DNA of 64,000 nucleotides from Actinoallomurus sp050942425 (GTDB taxonomy: Bacteria; Actinomycetota; Actinomycetes; Streptosporangiales; Streptosporangiaceae). Position 1 is the first letter of the stretch. Each line of letters begins with the position of its first letter. A model generated the notes under the pieces. It was given only the letters and a program-made list of their open reading frames with translations. It was not told where the DNA came from and ran no database searches. The stretch is from contig NZ_CP192063.1 in assembly GCF_050942425.1 (NCBI RefSeq), forward strand, positions 6,510,001-6,574,000. The letters run 5' to 3'. Below are positions 45,816 to 54,625 of this stretch, piece after piece. The translations under genes and the position numbers were made by a program.

Positions 45816-46220
45816 TCAGTCGACGACGATGTTGAAGGGGACGTCGTGGAAGCCGCCTGTTGTCTTGCCGGTCGCGACCAAGATGTTCCGGGCGGTGTCT
45901 CCGCATTTGGAGGCGCGGTCGTCGATGAACAGGGCGGCTTCCCAGATGGATGGCGAGCGTGGGGTGGCGACGGGCACGGTCTTCGCGGCGTTGATGTCCG
46001 GGTCGAGTTCGATGCAGTACTCACCCGTGCTGATCTTGCGGACGGAGGTGACGCCGGTGGAGCGCACGACGGTTCCGTCGGCATTGACCGTGGCGGCGGC
46101 GCGCGCTCCAGGGGTGTGCGCACCGCCGATGGCGGCCAGGGCGGGAATGGCAGCCGAGAGCGCGACCCCTGCGACCAGCGCCGATCCAGCGACGACCGTG
46201 GTGAAGGCGGCGGAAGGCAT
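45816..46220 (-). CDS. small secreted protein of unknown function (134 aa)
   Basis: The ATG at 46220 has AGGAGA upstream. A signal peptide (FTTVVAGSALVAGVALSAA, cleaved around ALA-AI) leads to a mature domain of about 100 residues with two cysteines (EYCIELD and SKCGDTARN), likely a disulfide, and strands such as VRSTGVTSVRKIS and AALFIDDRASK. I do not recognise a family. The pattern of a Cys-paired extracellular beta protein is common in actinomycetes. A 7-bp-arm inverted repeat lies in its promoter region. Confidence 0.75.
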   Translation of the reverse strand: MPSAAFTTVVAGSALVAGVALSAAIPALAAIGGAHTPGARAAATVNADGTVVRSTGVTSVRKISTGEYCIELDPDINAAKTVPVATPRSPSIWEAALFIDDRASKCGDTARNILVATGKTTGGFHDVPFNIVVD

Positions 46221-46246
46221 GGTGTCTCCTGTGTGATCGGTCCGCG

Positions 46247-46264
46247 TGAGGAGGCATCTCCTCA
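46247..46264. promoter_or_regulatory. TGAGGAG-GCAT-CTCCTCA inverted repeat
   Basis: Seven-base perfect arms 27 nt upstream of the secreted-protein start. It may be an operator or a leader hairpin. The remaining sequence to 46442 shows no gene. Confidence 0.35.
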
Positions 46265-46442
46265 TCACGATGAGTAGCTAGATGATCACACAACGTCGAT
46301 CGAGAGGTGCGGACCGACACGGGATCTTTCGCCTTGGCCGCCCTGAGCGCAGGCCCTCGGGATGGACGGAATCGCTTTCGCTGAGCCGGACATCGGCTGG
46401 TCGCGCTCGCTCTCCGGCTTCGGACACGCCGGTGTGGACGGG

Positions 46443-46613
46443 TCAGCGGGCGGCGCGGGGGCCGCGACGGCGGCCGATCCGGATTCCGCCGAGCACCAGG
46501 TTGGCCAGGAAGACCAGGATGCCGATGATCAGTAGGTAGAAGAGGCCTTTCACCGCGACTCCGGCGATGCCGAGCCCGATCGCCACGATGATGAGGGCCA
46601 GGAACAGCGTCAT
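46443..46613 (-). CDS. small hydrophobic membrane protein (56 aa)
   Basis: ATG with GAAGGAGA upstream. Nearly the whole protein is hydrophobic: LFLALIIVAIGLGIAGVAV, then GLFYLLIIGILVFLANLVLGGI, followed by a positively charged tail (RIGRRRGPRAAR). Two helices in a hairpin are likely. Such tiny proteins are widespread in actinomycetes with no known role. Confidence 0.75.
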   Translation of the reverse strand: MTLFLALIIVAIGLGIAGVAVKGLFYLLIIGILVFLANLVLGGIRIGRRRGPRAAR

Positions 46614-46667
46614 GTCACAGTCTCCTTCCCGGAGTCCCTGTTCAGAGCCATACCCGCTGGTCGGCGG

Positions 46668-46863
46668 CGGTACGAGCGCGGGCGCGTCACTCCCGCCGTG
46701 GGCCGCCGCCATCGCCGTCGGCAGTGGGTTGATCTCCGCCGGGGGCGCACTGACTGTGGCCGGGCGACGCGAGCTGCAGAGGGCGTTCCCGCAGGTGTCG
46801 AAGGAGTCCACCACGAGGATCAAGGAGGACGCCCTCGACATCGTGGACCGGGCGCTCCCCTGA
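46668..46863 (+). pseudogene. remnant of a Holin-X / phage-holin-3_6-like protein
   Basis: In one forward frame the sequence PPWAAAIAVGSGLISAGG, then AGRRELQRAFPQVSKE and TRIKEDALDIVDRALP up to TGA, looks like the C-terminal helix and tail of small actinobacterial holin-superfamily-III membrane proteins. The N-terminal helix is absent and no start with ribosome site is visible; upstream sequence is the promoter of the divergent small membrane protein. I read it as a decayed fragment. A weakly translated short peptide is the alternative. Confidence 0.45.
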
Positions 46864-46869
46864 CGAGAA

Positions 46870-46908
46870 GGCGCCCGCCCCTCCCGGGTCGCGGGAGACG
46901 CGGGCGCC
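46870..46908. terminator. terminator of the six-hairpin glycosidase gene
   Basis: GGCGCCCGC and GCGGGCGCC are perfect outer arms with an inner CTCCCG/CGGGAG stem, starting 10 nt beyond the reverse-strand stop. Confidence 0.75.
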
Positions 46909-46917
46909 GACTCTCCG

Positions 46918-49900
46918 TTACTCGATTCCGAAGCCGGTGAACTCCGCGCCGGAGATCTTGCCTGAGGTGTCCCCGGTGACGGCCGCGGACGAGAGGCCGA
47001 CGTCCTGGGTGGCCGCCGCGCTCGGCACCTGGGCGGTGGCGACCTGCTGCCAGGTCTTGCCGTCGAGGCTGAAGGACCCGGTGAAGGTCGCCCCGGACCG
47101 TACGAGTTTGAGCTGCACGGGGTATCCGGAGAACCCGGTGTTCAGGGTGGTGTCCAGGTAACCGTCCCCGTTGGCGTCCCACTGCATGACGACGCCGTTC
47201 GCGGGCGTGGCCGCCAGGATCACGTAGCCGGGGCTCTTGGCGGACAGGTCGTTGCGGACGACGATGCCGGCCTTGGCCCAGACACCCGTCGGATCCTGCC
47301 GCGTGACCTTGGTGGTCACCGTCATGGCCTCCTTACCCGCGCCCTTGCGGTAGAGGGCGCCGAACTGGTCGGTGCGCCCCCACTGGTCCTTACCGTCGGC
47401 GAAGACGGCGAACCGGTCGCCGAGCTGTCCGACGTGGGTGGCGGTGCCCGCGACGGTGCGATAGTCGGCCGACGGCGCGGCGAAGGCGGTGAAGGTCGTC
47501 GAGCCGTTCGCCTTCCCGGTGCCGCCGGGGCCGTCCGTGAAGGTCGCCGAGGCGCCGACGTTCACGGTCGTGTCGGGGTCCGGAAGCGTCGCGGGCGGGG
47601 TGAGCGTCCAGGACGCGGTCGCCGAGGCGCCCGGCTCGATGGTGCCGAGTTCGGCCGGGTCCTGCGGCGTGGCCGTCCAGCCGTCCGGCGTGGCGAGGGT
47701 CACCTTCGTTCCCGTCACCGCGAGACAGCCGGTGTTGGTGACCTTGCCGGTGACGGTGGCCTTCCCGCCGCCGTCGACGTACGGCGAGCCGGGCGACAGT
47801 TCGAGCGTCGCCGTCGGCGGCGTGGACTTCGACGGAGCGCGGACGTCGACCTCGACGGTGTGGGTGGGCGCGGCCGATCCGAGCCCGATGCCGATCGTGT
47901 AGTGCCCCGGAGCGCACAGCTGCGGGGAGAACACCGCGGACACGGTGCCCTCGTCGTGGTGGCCGAAGGAGACGATCCGGGCGGGGGTGGTGAACCCGAT
48001 CCCCCGGGCGAACGTCGTCGTGTCGGTCTGGGTCGCCTGGCCGTTCACGTAGAGCACGACGCGGGGGTCGGCGAGGTAGCCCGCTCCCCCGTTGTTGACC
48101 ACCGTCCCGGTGACCGTCAGCGGCGCGCCCGCCTCGATGACGCGGTGGTCGGACTTGACGGCGGTGACCGCGGCATCGGTCGGCGACGTCATCCGCTGGT
48201 AGTTCGCCTCGTAGTCGGCGGCCGCGCGGGCGACGCCGAGTTGCGGCACGGACCGTGTCCTCGTCCAGTTCAGCCGGATCACGCTCGCCTTCCCCGGCGA
48301 GGTCAGGGTGACCTGCTTCCCGGAGATCCCGCCGGTGTGGCGGCCGTCCACGGTCACCGAGGTGAGGACGGTGCCGTCCGGCGCGGAGATCACGAGGTTC
48401 TTCGGGGTGCCGCGGGTCGGCGGCGTGAGGCGCATCGTGGCGCCCTTCCCGTCGACGGCGGCGGTGTAGGACATCGGGCCGAAGTCGGTGTCCCCGCTGA
48501 AGCCGACGGTCTGGCCGGGTTTGTTCCACTGCGGCGACCAGACGTTGGCCAGGTGCAGGGATCCGTCCGACGCTTCATAGGCGAGCATGTCGCGCAGGAA
48601 CGTCAGGTACTTGCCGGCGAACTCGGCATGGGGCTGCGTTTGGTCCGTGCTCGACCATCCCCAGCGCTGGGCCGAGGCCATGCCCTCCGAGGCCATGTGT
48701 GCGGCCGACGTGTGCGTCAGCAGGGAGTACAGCGACGACAGCGCCGCGTCCTGGTCGCCGCGGAGGATGTCGGTGATCGACAGCGACATCGGCGTGTAGG
48801 AGTGCAGGGTGCTCTCCACACCGCCGGACGGATAGCCGAAGATCCCCTCGAACGTCTTGCCCCGCCAGGTGGCCAGGCTCTTGGTGATCCACGGATCGTT
48901 CGGACGGAAGGCGTTCGCGGGCCAGACGGCCTCGAGGTTGCCCCAGTCGATCCCGTACACGCCGCCGTACCAGCCGTCGCGGACGCCCGGCGCCGCCATG
49001 CCCTCGGTCGTCGGCGGGATGACGCCCAGCTTCTTCACCTGCGGGGCGAGCTTTGACCGCAGGATGCCGATGTACTGCGTGCGGCGCTGTTTCCAGGTCG
49101 TGGCGGTCGCGCCGTCGCCGACCGCCTCGGCGATCTTGGCGGCCCCCTCCTCGCCGGCGATGTTCCACAGGTCGTAGGTGAGCACGTGCCCGCGTACGCC
49201 CTCGTCGTCCTTCATCGTGGAGGCGGGGAACAGGCCGTCGTCGGACTGCCAGTACTGCCGGCGGACCTGCCACTCCCAGTCCATCGCCCGCTGGACGGCG
49301 GGCCAGACCTGGCGGGCGAACTCGGTGTCATGGGTGCGTTCGTAGTAGTTGGCGAAGGCCCACAGGGCCTCGCCGTTGCCGTCGTACTGTCCCGACTGGG
49401 AGATGAACTGCCCCGAGTCGGACTGCCAGTCGAGCATCTCGAGCGTGACCTGCTTGGCGACGTCGGTGAAGCCGGCGTTGAGGATGCCGTCGATGTCGAA
49501 GGCCGTGTCGCGCAGCCAGTAGTGGGCGTAGATGGTCGGGTTGGCGTTCCAGTAGTACCGGCCGTCGATGACGTTCATCAGGATCAGGGAGAACGCCAGG
49601 TTGGCCTTGTAGGCGTCCAGCACCTTGGTCTCGGCGCCGCTGCCGGGGACCTGCAGGACCGTTCCGGCCTGGTCGAGGGTCTTGTGCCAGAACTGCGCGG
49701 TCTGTTGCTCGTACCCGTCGTAGTCCGCGCCCTTGATCGGCGCGGTGTCGGAGTCCTGCCCGACGAAGTACGGCATCGCGAAGGTGAGCGTCCGGGTCTG
49801 GTGGGGTTGGAGCGTGACGTCGTAGTCCTGAGTGGCTCCGTCGGTGCCGCTCGGCGCCTGCCCGGAGACCAGGAGGAGCTTCCCGTCGCCTCCGTAGACG

Positions 49901-50634
49901 CGGTGGTCGTCGTCCCAGCCCGGGGAGGCGGGCTTGCTCGGGCCGGTGTTGCCGTTGATGGCGCCGATGCCCTTGGTGAGGTCGAGCGTGGCCGAGAACC
50001 GGTGCGTGACCGGCGACGAGCCCGGGTTGGTGAGACTGACCTTGACGAAGTTCACCATGTTGTCGACGTCGGCCGTCACCTTCTTGGCCGGCAGGCCGTA
50101 CGGCTGGGTGAACGGAAGCTTGGCGACGTTCGGGACCTTGGCGGCGAAGAACCGGATCGCGTGCTGGACTCCGCCGGAGTCGAACTGCTCCGACATGATC
50201 GGCAGGTAGCCGTCCACCCAGGTCTTGACCCGCTGGTTCACGGGGGTCCGGGAGTCTCCGGTGGCGAACGTGAGGGCGCCGTACTCGTTCTGCAGGTAGC
50301 CCTCGGGGGTGATGATGGACCGTTCCGGTCCGCCGTACACGCCGATGGCGGCGCGGGGATAGCGGTACCAGTCGAACGGTTCTTTCGGGTCGTCCTTGAC
50401 CGGCGGCAGGGACTGCTGCTCCTGCGGGGTCTGCATCACCCCGTACGGCGAGCGCCGGTAGTCGTTGTAGGGATTTCCGTAACCGGAGGCGCCGGTCGTC
50501 GCCTGGACGAGCGCGGGCGACCCCGGCCGGGAGCGTGCGGGCCCGGGGGCCGCGGCCCATCCGGGGGTGATGAGGCCCAGCGCCAGCACCGGGGGCACGG
50601 CGAGCGCTAGGGCACGGCGGAGGAATGATCTCAT
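46918..50634 (-). CDS. large secreted six-hairpin glycosidase, multidomain (1238 aa)
   Basis: Signal peptide from the ATG at 50634 (MRSFLRRALALAVPPVLALG, cleavage near AAA). The catalytic part (about residues 330-680) is an (alpha/alpha)6 barrel: AHYWLRDTAFDIDGIL, YDGNGEALWAFANYY, WYGGVYGIDWGNLEAVWPAN and STLHSYTPMSLSITD. After it come CARDB/NEW3-like Ig modules (TVVNNGGAGYLADPRVVLYVNG; TVTGKVTNTGCLAV) and a C-terminal jelly-roll resembling DUF1349 (WAKAGIVVRNDL). The target is a plant or microbial polysaccharide. Divergent from a ROK repressor with a shared palindrome, so sugar-regulated. Confidence 0.85.
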   Translation of the reverse strand: MRSFLRRALALAVPPVLALGLITPGWAAAPGPARSRPGSPALVQATTGASGYGNPYNDYRRSPYGVMQTPQEQQSLPPVKDDPKEPFDWYRYPRAAIGVYGGPERSIITPEGYLQNEYGALTFATGDSRTPVNQRVKTWVDGYLPIMSEQFDSGGVQHAIRFFAAKVPNVAKLPFTQPYGLPAKKVTADVDNMVNFVKVSLTNPGSSPVTHRFSATLDLTKGIGAINGNTGPSKPASPGWDDDHRVYGGDGKLLLVSGQAPSGTDGATQDYDVTLQPHQTRTLTFAMPYFVGQDSDTAPIKGADYDGYEQQTAQFWHKTLDQAGTVLQVPGSGAETKVLDAYKANLAFSLILMNVIDGRYYWNANPTIYAHYWLRDTAFDIDGILNAGFTDVAKQVTLEMLDWQSDSGQFISQSGQYDGNGEALWAFANYYERTHDTEFARQVWPAVQRAMDWEWQVRRQYWQSDDGLFPASTMKDDEGVRGHVLTYDLWNIAGEEGAAKIAEAVGDGATATTWKQRRTQYIGILRSKLAPQVKKLGVIPPTTEGMAAPGVRDGWYGGVYGIDWGNLEAVWPANAFRPNDPWITKSLATWRGKTFEGIFGYPSGGVESTLHSYTPMSLSITDILRGDQDAALSSLYSLLTHTSAAHMASEGMASAQRWGWSSTDQTQPHAEFAGKYLTFLRDMLAYEASDGSLHLANVWSPQWNKPGQTVGFSGDTDFGPMSYTAAVDGKGATMRLTPPTRGTPKNLVISAPDGTVLTSVTVDGRHTGGISGKQVTLTSPGKASVIRLNWTRTRSVPQLGVARAAADYEANYQRMTSPTDAAVTAVKSDHRVIEAGAPLTVTGTVVNNGGAGYLADPRVVLYVNGQATQTDTTTFARGIGFTTPARIVSFGHHDEGTVSAVFSPQLCAPGHYTIGIGLGSAAPTHTVEVDVRAPSKSTPPTATLELSPGSPYVDGGGKATVTGKVTNTGCLAVTGTKVTLATPDGWTATPQDPAELGTIEPGASATASWTLTPPATLPDPDTTVNVGASATFTDGPGGTGKANGSTTFTAFAAPSADYRTVAGTATHVGQLGDRFAVFADGKDQWGRTDQFGALYRKGAGKEAMTVTTKVTRQDPTGVWAKAGIVVRNDLSAKSPGYVILAATPANGVVMQWDANGDGYLDTTLNTGFSGYPVQLKLVRSGATFTGSFSLDGKTWQQVATAQVPSAAATQDVGLSSAAVTGDTSGKISGAEFTGFGIE

Positions 50635-50722
50635 GGCGAACCTGCCTTCTGGGGCGGAAGACGCGGAACGGCGGAGGGAGAAGACGCCGGTGCTCTCCGG
50701 GCACCGGACGACTCGGCGGGGA

Positions 50723-50749
50723 TTTAGTAACGTATCGTTCGTAACTAAA
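50723..50749. promoter_or_regulatory. ROK operator: TTTAGTAACG-N7-CGTAACTAAA
   Basis: 10-bp arms with a single mismatch form an AT-rich island in GC-rich surroundings, between the divergent glycosidase and ROK genes. The typical place and form for a ROK/XylR-type repressor site controlling both. Confidence 0.75.
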
Positions 50750-50783
50750 ACGCTCACGAGACCATCGGTCAAGAGGTGATCTT

Positions 50784-52055
50784 TTGACGAGCGAGTCGGT
50801 GCCGGTCGGTACAGGGCCGCACGTACTGCGGCGGATCAACGTCGTGACGGTGCTCGACGCGCTGCGCGCGGGCGGACCCCAGCGCGTCGCGGACCTGGTC
50901 ACGGCCACCGGCCTGTCCCGGCCCGCCGTGACCCGGGCCATCGAGGCGCTGCGCGCCGAAGGCTGGGCGGAGGACGCCGATCAGGGCGAGGAATCCGGGG
51001 CCGGCCGCGAAGGCAGGATCGGCCGCCCCGCCGCCGTCGTCCGGTTCCGGTCCGGCGCGGGCCACGTCCTCGGCGCCGACGTCGGACCGCACAAGATCCT
51101 CGCCATGGTCGCCGACCTGGACGGCAACGTGATCGCCGAGCGGCGCCACGACACCCACCGGCTCCGCCGCGGGGAGGACGTCCTCCGGGCCCTCCTGGGC
51201 ATCGCCACCGAGGTTCTGGCCGAGGCCGGCGTCCCGGCCGACGAGGTGCTGTCCGCGGCGATCGGCAGCCCGGGACTCGTCGACCCCGGGACGGGAACGG
51301 TCACGCTGGCTCCGAGCATCCCCGGCTGGGCCTCCCTCCCCGTCGCCGCCGAGCTCCGCTCGCTGCTCGCCTGCCCGATCGCCGTCCACAACGACGTCAA
51401 CCTCGCCGTCCTCGCCGAGCGCTGGCGCGGGACCGCGACGGCGACGGAGAACCTCGTGTTCGTGCAGTGGGGCGCCCGCGTCGGCGCGGGCATCATGATC
51501 GACGGCCGCCTGCTCCAGGGGGCGAACGCGGCGGCCGGCGAGATCGGGTTCCTCGACCTCGCCGAGCAGCCCGGATCCGACGGCGTCATCACGCGCGACA
51601 CGATGGGACCGTTCGAACGCCAGGTCGGCGCCTCCGCCATCATCGAGCTCGCGCTCGCGGAGGCGAAAGGTCGGGGCGACACCCGGCTGGCGGAGGTCAT
51701 GCTGCGGGCCAGGCCGCACGACGACGCGGCCGCGCTGTTCGACGCCGCGTCGGCCGGCAGCGCCATCGCCGAGTCGATCATCGACCAGATCGCCGCCCGC
51801 TTCGCCCGCGGCCTCGCCACCGCCTGCCTGCTCCTCGACCCGGAGCTGATCGTGATCGGCGGAGGCGTGTCCCGCGCCGGCGAGCGGCTGCTGACGGTCG
51901 TCGAGCGGCATCTCCGCCGCCGCGCCCTCGTACGGCCCCGGCTCGCGCTGTCCGCACTCGGCGACACCGCCGTCGCCGTCGGCGGGATTCGAAGCGCCCT
52001 GGACGACGTCGACCGGCGCTACCTCTCCCCCGCCGCGCTCGGCGCCGGCCGCTGA
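50784..52055 (+). CDS. ROK-family transcriptional repressor (423 aa)
   Basis: N-terminal winged helix (INVVTVLDALRAGGPQRVADLVTATGLSRPAVTRAIEAL) followed by a sugar-kinase-fold ROK domain: LGADVGPHKILAMVADLDG, the acidic AIGSPGLVDP, NDVNLAVLAE and GEIGFLDLA. The ROK zinc-binding Cys-rich loop is missing, as is common in regulatory members with no kinase activity. TTG start with AAGAGGTGAT upstream. Likely represses the divergent glycosidase gene until a sugar binds. Confidence 0.88.
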   Translation: MTSESVPVGTGPHVLRRINVVTVLDALRAGGPQRVADLVTATGLSRPAVTRAIEALRAEGWAEDADQGEESGAGREGRIGRPAAVVRFRSGAGHVLGADVGPHKILAMVADLDGNVIAERRHDTHRLRRGEDVLRALLGIATEVLAEAGVPADEVLSAAIGSPGLVDPGTGTVTLAPSIPGWASLPVAAELRSLLACPIAVHNDVNLAVLAERWRGTATATENLVFVQWGARVGAGIMIDGRLLQGANAAAGEIGFLDLAEQPGSDGVITRDTMGPFERQVGASAIIELALAEAKGRGDTRLAEVMLRARPHDDAAALFDAASAGSAIAESIIDQIAARFARGLATACLLLDPELIVIGGGVSRAGERLLTVVERHLRRRALVRPRLALSALGDTAVAVGGIRSALDDVDRRYLSPAALGAGR

Positions 52056-52123
52056 CGCTCGCTCCGCCGACGGCCTTCGCCTCGCGGAAGTCCGCAGACG
52101 GCCCGGATCAGGCCGGGCATGGC

Positions 52124-52155
52124 GTGGCGCCGGAGACCTCCGGCTCCGGCGCCAC
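52124..52155. terminator. bidirectional terminator between ROK and formamidase genes
   Basis: GTGGCGCCGGAG and CTCCGGCGCCAC form a perfect 12-bp stem with an 8-nt loop between convergent stop codons. Confidence 0.82.
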
Positions 52156-52181
52156 GATCGCGTTCAGAACGGCGTAGCCGG

Positions 52182-53429
52182 TCAGGAGGTGACGGCGCAC
52201 GCCCCGCGGTTGGCGCTTCGCGGACCGTCCCCGGTGGGACGGATGTCGAAGTCGAAGATCGCCGTAGGCAGGTACAGCGTGCAGCACGCGTTCGGGATGT
52301 CGACGATCCCACTGATCCGCCCTTCGACCGGCGCGGATCCGAGGATCAGGTACGCCTGCTCGCCGCTGTAACCCCACCTCTTGAGGTACTCGATGGCGTT
52401 GAGGCAGGCGCACTTGTACGCCAGCGTCGCGTCCATGTAGAGGTTCGTGTCGTCGTCGGGATCGACGGAGATGCCGACGAAGCTCATGAACTCCGAGTAC
52501 CTGGGCTCGACGTTGCCCGGCATGAAGACCGGGTTGTTCTTAATGCCGTACTTCTCCATGCCGCCCTTGATCAGGTCGACGTGGAAGTCGATGAAGCCTC
52601 CCATCTCGATGGCACCGCAGAAGGTGATCTCTCCGTCGCCCTGGCTGAAGTGCAGGTCGCCGACGGAGAGGTTCGCGCCGTCGACGAAGACGGGGACGAA
52701 CACGCGGGATCCGCGGCTGAAGTTCTTGATGTCCTGGTTACCGCCGTGCTCGCGCGCCGGCACCGTGCGGGCGCCCTCCCGGGCGACCCGGTCGGCGTCG
52801 CCGCCGTGGGCGTGGCCCGCGAGCGCGTCTTCCGGCTCCGGCGGCAACGCCAGGGGTGGCACCCGGTCGGGATTCGTGTTGATCAGGGCCTGCTCCCGGC
52901 GGTTCCACCGCTCCAGCAGCTCCTGCGACGGCGCGGTGCCGAACAGCCCCGGGTGGGTGATGCCGGTGTACCGTACGCCGGGCAGATGCCGCGAGGTGGC
53001 CTGCTGACCGTGGAAGTCCCAGATCGCCTTGACGGCGTCCGGGTAGTAGTCGGTCAGGAACGACCCGCCGTTGACCTTGGCGAACACGCCGGTATAACCC
53101 CAGCCCTCGCCGGCCGCGTCCCCGACGTGCTGCGGAACGGGCCCGAGGTCGAGGATGTCGACGATCAGCAGATCGCCGGGCTCGGCCCCTTCGATCCGGA
53201 TCGGGCCGCTCAGCATGTGAGCCAGCTTCAGGTTGACGTCCCGCACGTCGTTGGCGGAGTTGTTGTTGCCGATCTGGCAGTCGGTCCACTCCCGGCATTC
53301 CATCCGGAACTCATCGCCCGGCCGGACGGAGTCCGCGGGCGGGACGGCCGGATGCCACCTGTTGTGGCCGGGTATCTTCTGATCACGCATTGACCGTGAC
53401 TGGTCCACGTGGAATACGACGTCTGGCAT
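52182..53429 (-). CDS. fmdA: formamidase / acetamidase (415 aa)
   Basis: FmdA/AmdA family zinc amidase hydrolysing formamide or acetamide to the acid and ammonia. Landmarks are HNRWHPAVPPADSVRPGDE, IVDILDLGPVP, GVRYTGITHPGLFGTAPS, SVGDLHFSQGDGEITFCGAIEM and the C-terminal SAPVEGRISGIVDIPNACCTLYLP. Length is standard. The ATG at 53429 has GGAG 9 nt upstream. Third gene of an FmdB-AmiS-FmdA operon, so amide import and hydrolysis are linked. Supplies nitrogen; formamide may come from neighbouring catabolism. Confidence 0.93.
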   Translation of the reverse strand: MPDVVFHVDQSRSMRDQKIPGHNRWHPAVPPADSVRPGDEFRMECREWTDCQIGNNNSANDVRDVNLKLAHMLSGPIRIEGAEPGDLLIVDILDLGPVPQHVGDAAGEGWGYTGVFAKVNGGSFLTDYYPDAVKAIWDFHGQQATSRHLPGVRYTGITHPGLFGTAPSQELLERWNRREQALINTNPDRVPPLALPPEPEDALAGHAHGGDADRVAREGARTVPAREHGGNQDIKNFSRGSRVFVPVFVDGANLSVGDLHFSQGDGEITFCGAIEMGGFIDFHVDLIKGGMEKYGIKNNPVFMPGNVEPRYSEFMSFVGISVDPDDDTNLYMDATLAYKCACLNAIEYLKRWGYSGEQAYLILGSAPVEGRISGIVDIPNACCTLYLPTAIFDFDIRPTGDGPRSANRGACAVTS

Positions 53430-53478
53430 CGTCACTCACTCCCCTGCCGAATCACGTTCTCGTGTCCGGAGGCCGTCC

Positions 53479-54114
53479 TCAGGGGCGTCCCGGTGCCGCG
53501 ACGCCGCCGGGCCGGTGGCGCACATGACGTCCGGGGCCGACGACGAACCACAGGGCGCCGAACACCACGACGGCGAACACCGCCAGCAGGATCGCGACCT
53601 GACCGTGCCTGCCCCAGTAGCCGCACAGCAGCAGGATCGCCGGGATGGCCCCGGTGACCCAGCCCTCGATCGCCGTCACCCAGCCGGTGTAGGTGGTGAT
53701 CCCCTCGACCTTCAGCCCGAGCAGGACGAAGAACAGGAACCACAGGAACGCCCAGTACAGCCAGATGACGCCGAACGGCGGGTCCCGCAGCACGCGGAAG
53801 TTGACGACGGAGTAGCCGACCGCCATCACGGCCACGAACAGCGAGAAGTATCCGACGCCGCTGGTGTCGAGCCCGGCCAGCAGCCCGATCCCGACGTACA
53901 GGTAGGTGAACCCGAACAGGTACAGCCCGGACGCCGCCAGGATCGTGTGGGTGTCGTTTCCGGCCGTCGCGATCAGTACGGTCGGGAAGACCACCTGCAT
54001 CGCGCCGACGAACAGGTTGAGCATCGCCGCGGCCTTCGCCTCGACCTTGCCGAGCAGCATCATCCCGTTGAGGAACAGCACCGCTCCGACGTAGAGCAGG
54101 CCCACGTTCGCCAT
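53479..54114 (-). CDS. amiS: AmiS/UreI-family amide/urea channel (211 aa)
   Basis: Inner-membrane channel for short amides and urea. About six or seven hydrophobic helices; GLLYVGAVLFLNGMMLLGKVEAK, the inner VFPTVLIA and FGFTYLYVGIG / VIWLYWAFLWFLFFVLLGL segments match UreI/AmiS. The ATG has GGGGTGAGG upstream. Lies between FmdB and FmdA genes, giving formamide or acetamide entry. Confidence 0.9.
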   Translation of the reverse strand: MANVGLLYVGAVLFLNGMMLLGKVEAKAAAMLNLFVGAMQVVFPTVLIATAGNDTHTILAASGLYLFGFTYLYVGIGLLAGLDTSGVGYFSLFVAVMAVGYSVVNFRVLRDPPFGVIWLYWAFLWFLFFVLLGLKVEGITTYTGWVTAIEGWVTGAIPAILLLCGYWGRHGQVAILLAVFAVVVFGALWFVVGPGRHVRHRPGGVAAPGRP

Positions 54115-54185
54115 CTGCCTCACCCCTCGGCCCACGAGCCCGGGGAGTCGTCATGTCGTCCCGCCCGCGGCGCCACGGGCCGCGA

Positions 54186-54464
54186 TCACGGCCGTGGCAG
54201 GCGTGCGAGCGCCGGGTGCGGCCGCCGGGCGGCCCGCCGCGACGGCGGCACCCCCGACACGATCTCCGGCGCCTCCCGGCTCCGTTCCTCACGTTCCCGG
54301 CTCGCTCGTACGGTCGGGGACGTGCGCGTCAGCGCCGGTGCGGAGTACACGCGCCGGCTGTCGCGCCCGCACGCGGGACACTCCCGCGTTGCGGGCGCGG
54401 TGCCCAGCGCCAGCCGTACGTCGAAGGAGCCGCAGCCCGGACACGTGTACTCATAGGTCGCCAT
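54186..54464 (-). CDS. fmdB: FmdB-type zinc-ribbon protein (92 aa)
   Basis: MATYEYTCPGCGSFDVR and RECPACGRDSRRVYS give the FmdB family zinc ribbon with two CxxC knuckles. FmdB regulates formamidase expression in Methylophilus; here it is the first gene of the amide operon. The tail after residue 50 is Arg/Ser/Pro-rich and variable. Confidence 0.85.
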   Translation of the reverse strand: MATYEYTCPGCGSFDVRLALGTAPATRECPACGRDSRRVYSAPALTRTSPTVRASREREERSREAPEIVSGVPPSRRAARRPHPALARLPRP

Positions 54465-54589
54465 GACCACCTCCACGGACCGGCCTCCATGGGACAGCCA
54501 TTCCCCGCTTATCGCCCGTCCTTGGCCCAATTGCCGTTATTTGGCCGAGTGTTGAGGGAGCCCGGAGGTTGCCACGAACCCATGGGAAA

Positions 54590-54617
54590 GCGGGGCGGTC
54601 GTCGCCGACCGCCCCGC
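54590..54617. terminator. terminator of the MMPL gene
   Basis: GCGGGGCGGTC and GACCGCCCCGC form a perfect 11-bp stem with a GTCGCC loop, 8 nt beyond the MMPL stop on the reverse strand. Confidence 0.8.
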
Positions 54618-54625
54618 CATGGGCC

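Noticed and set aside
51467..52177. Second forward frame within the ROK gene
   Set aside because: Arg-rich out-of-frame translation with no start signal.
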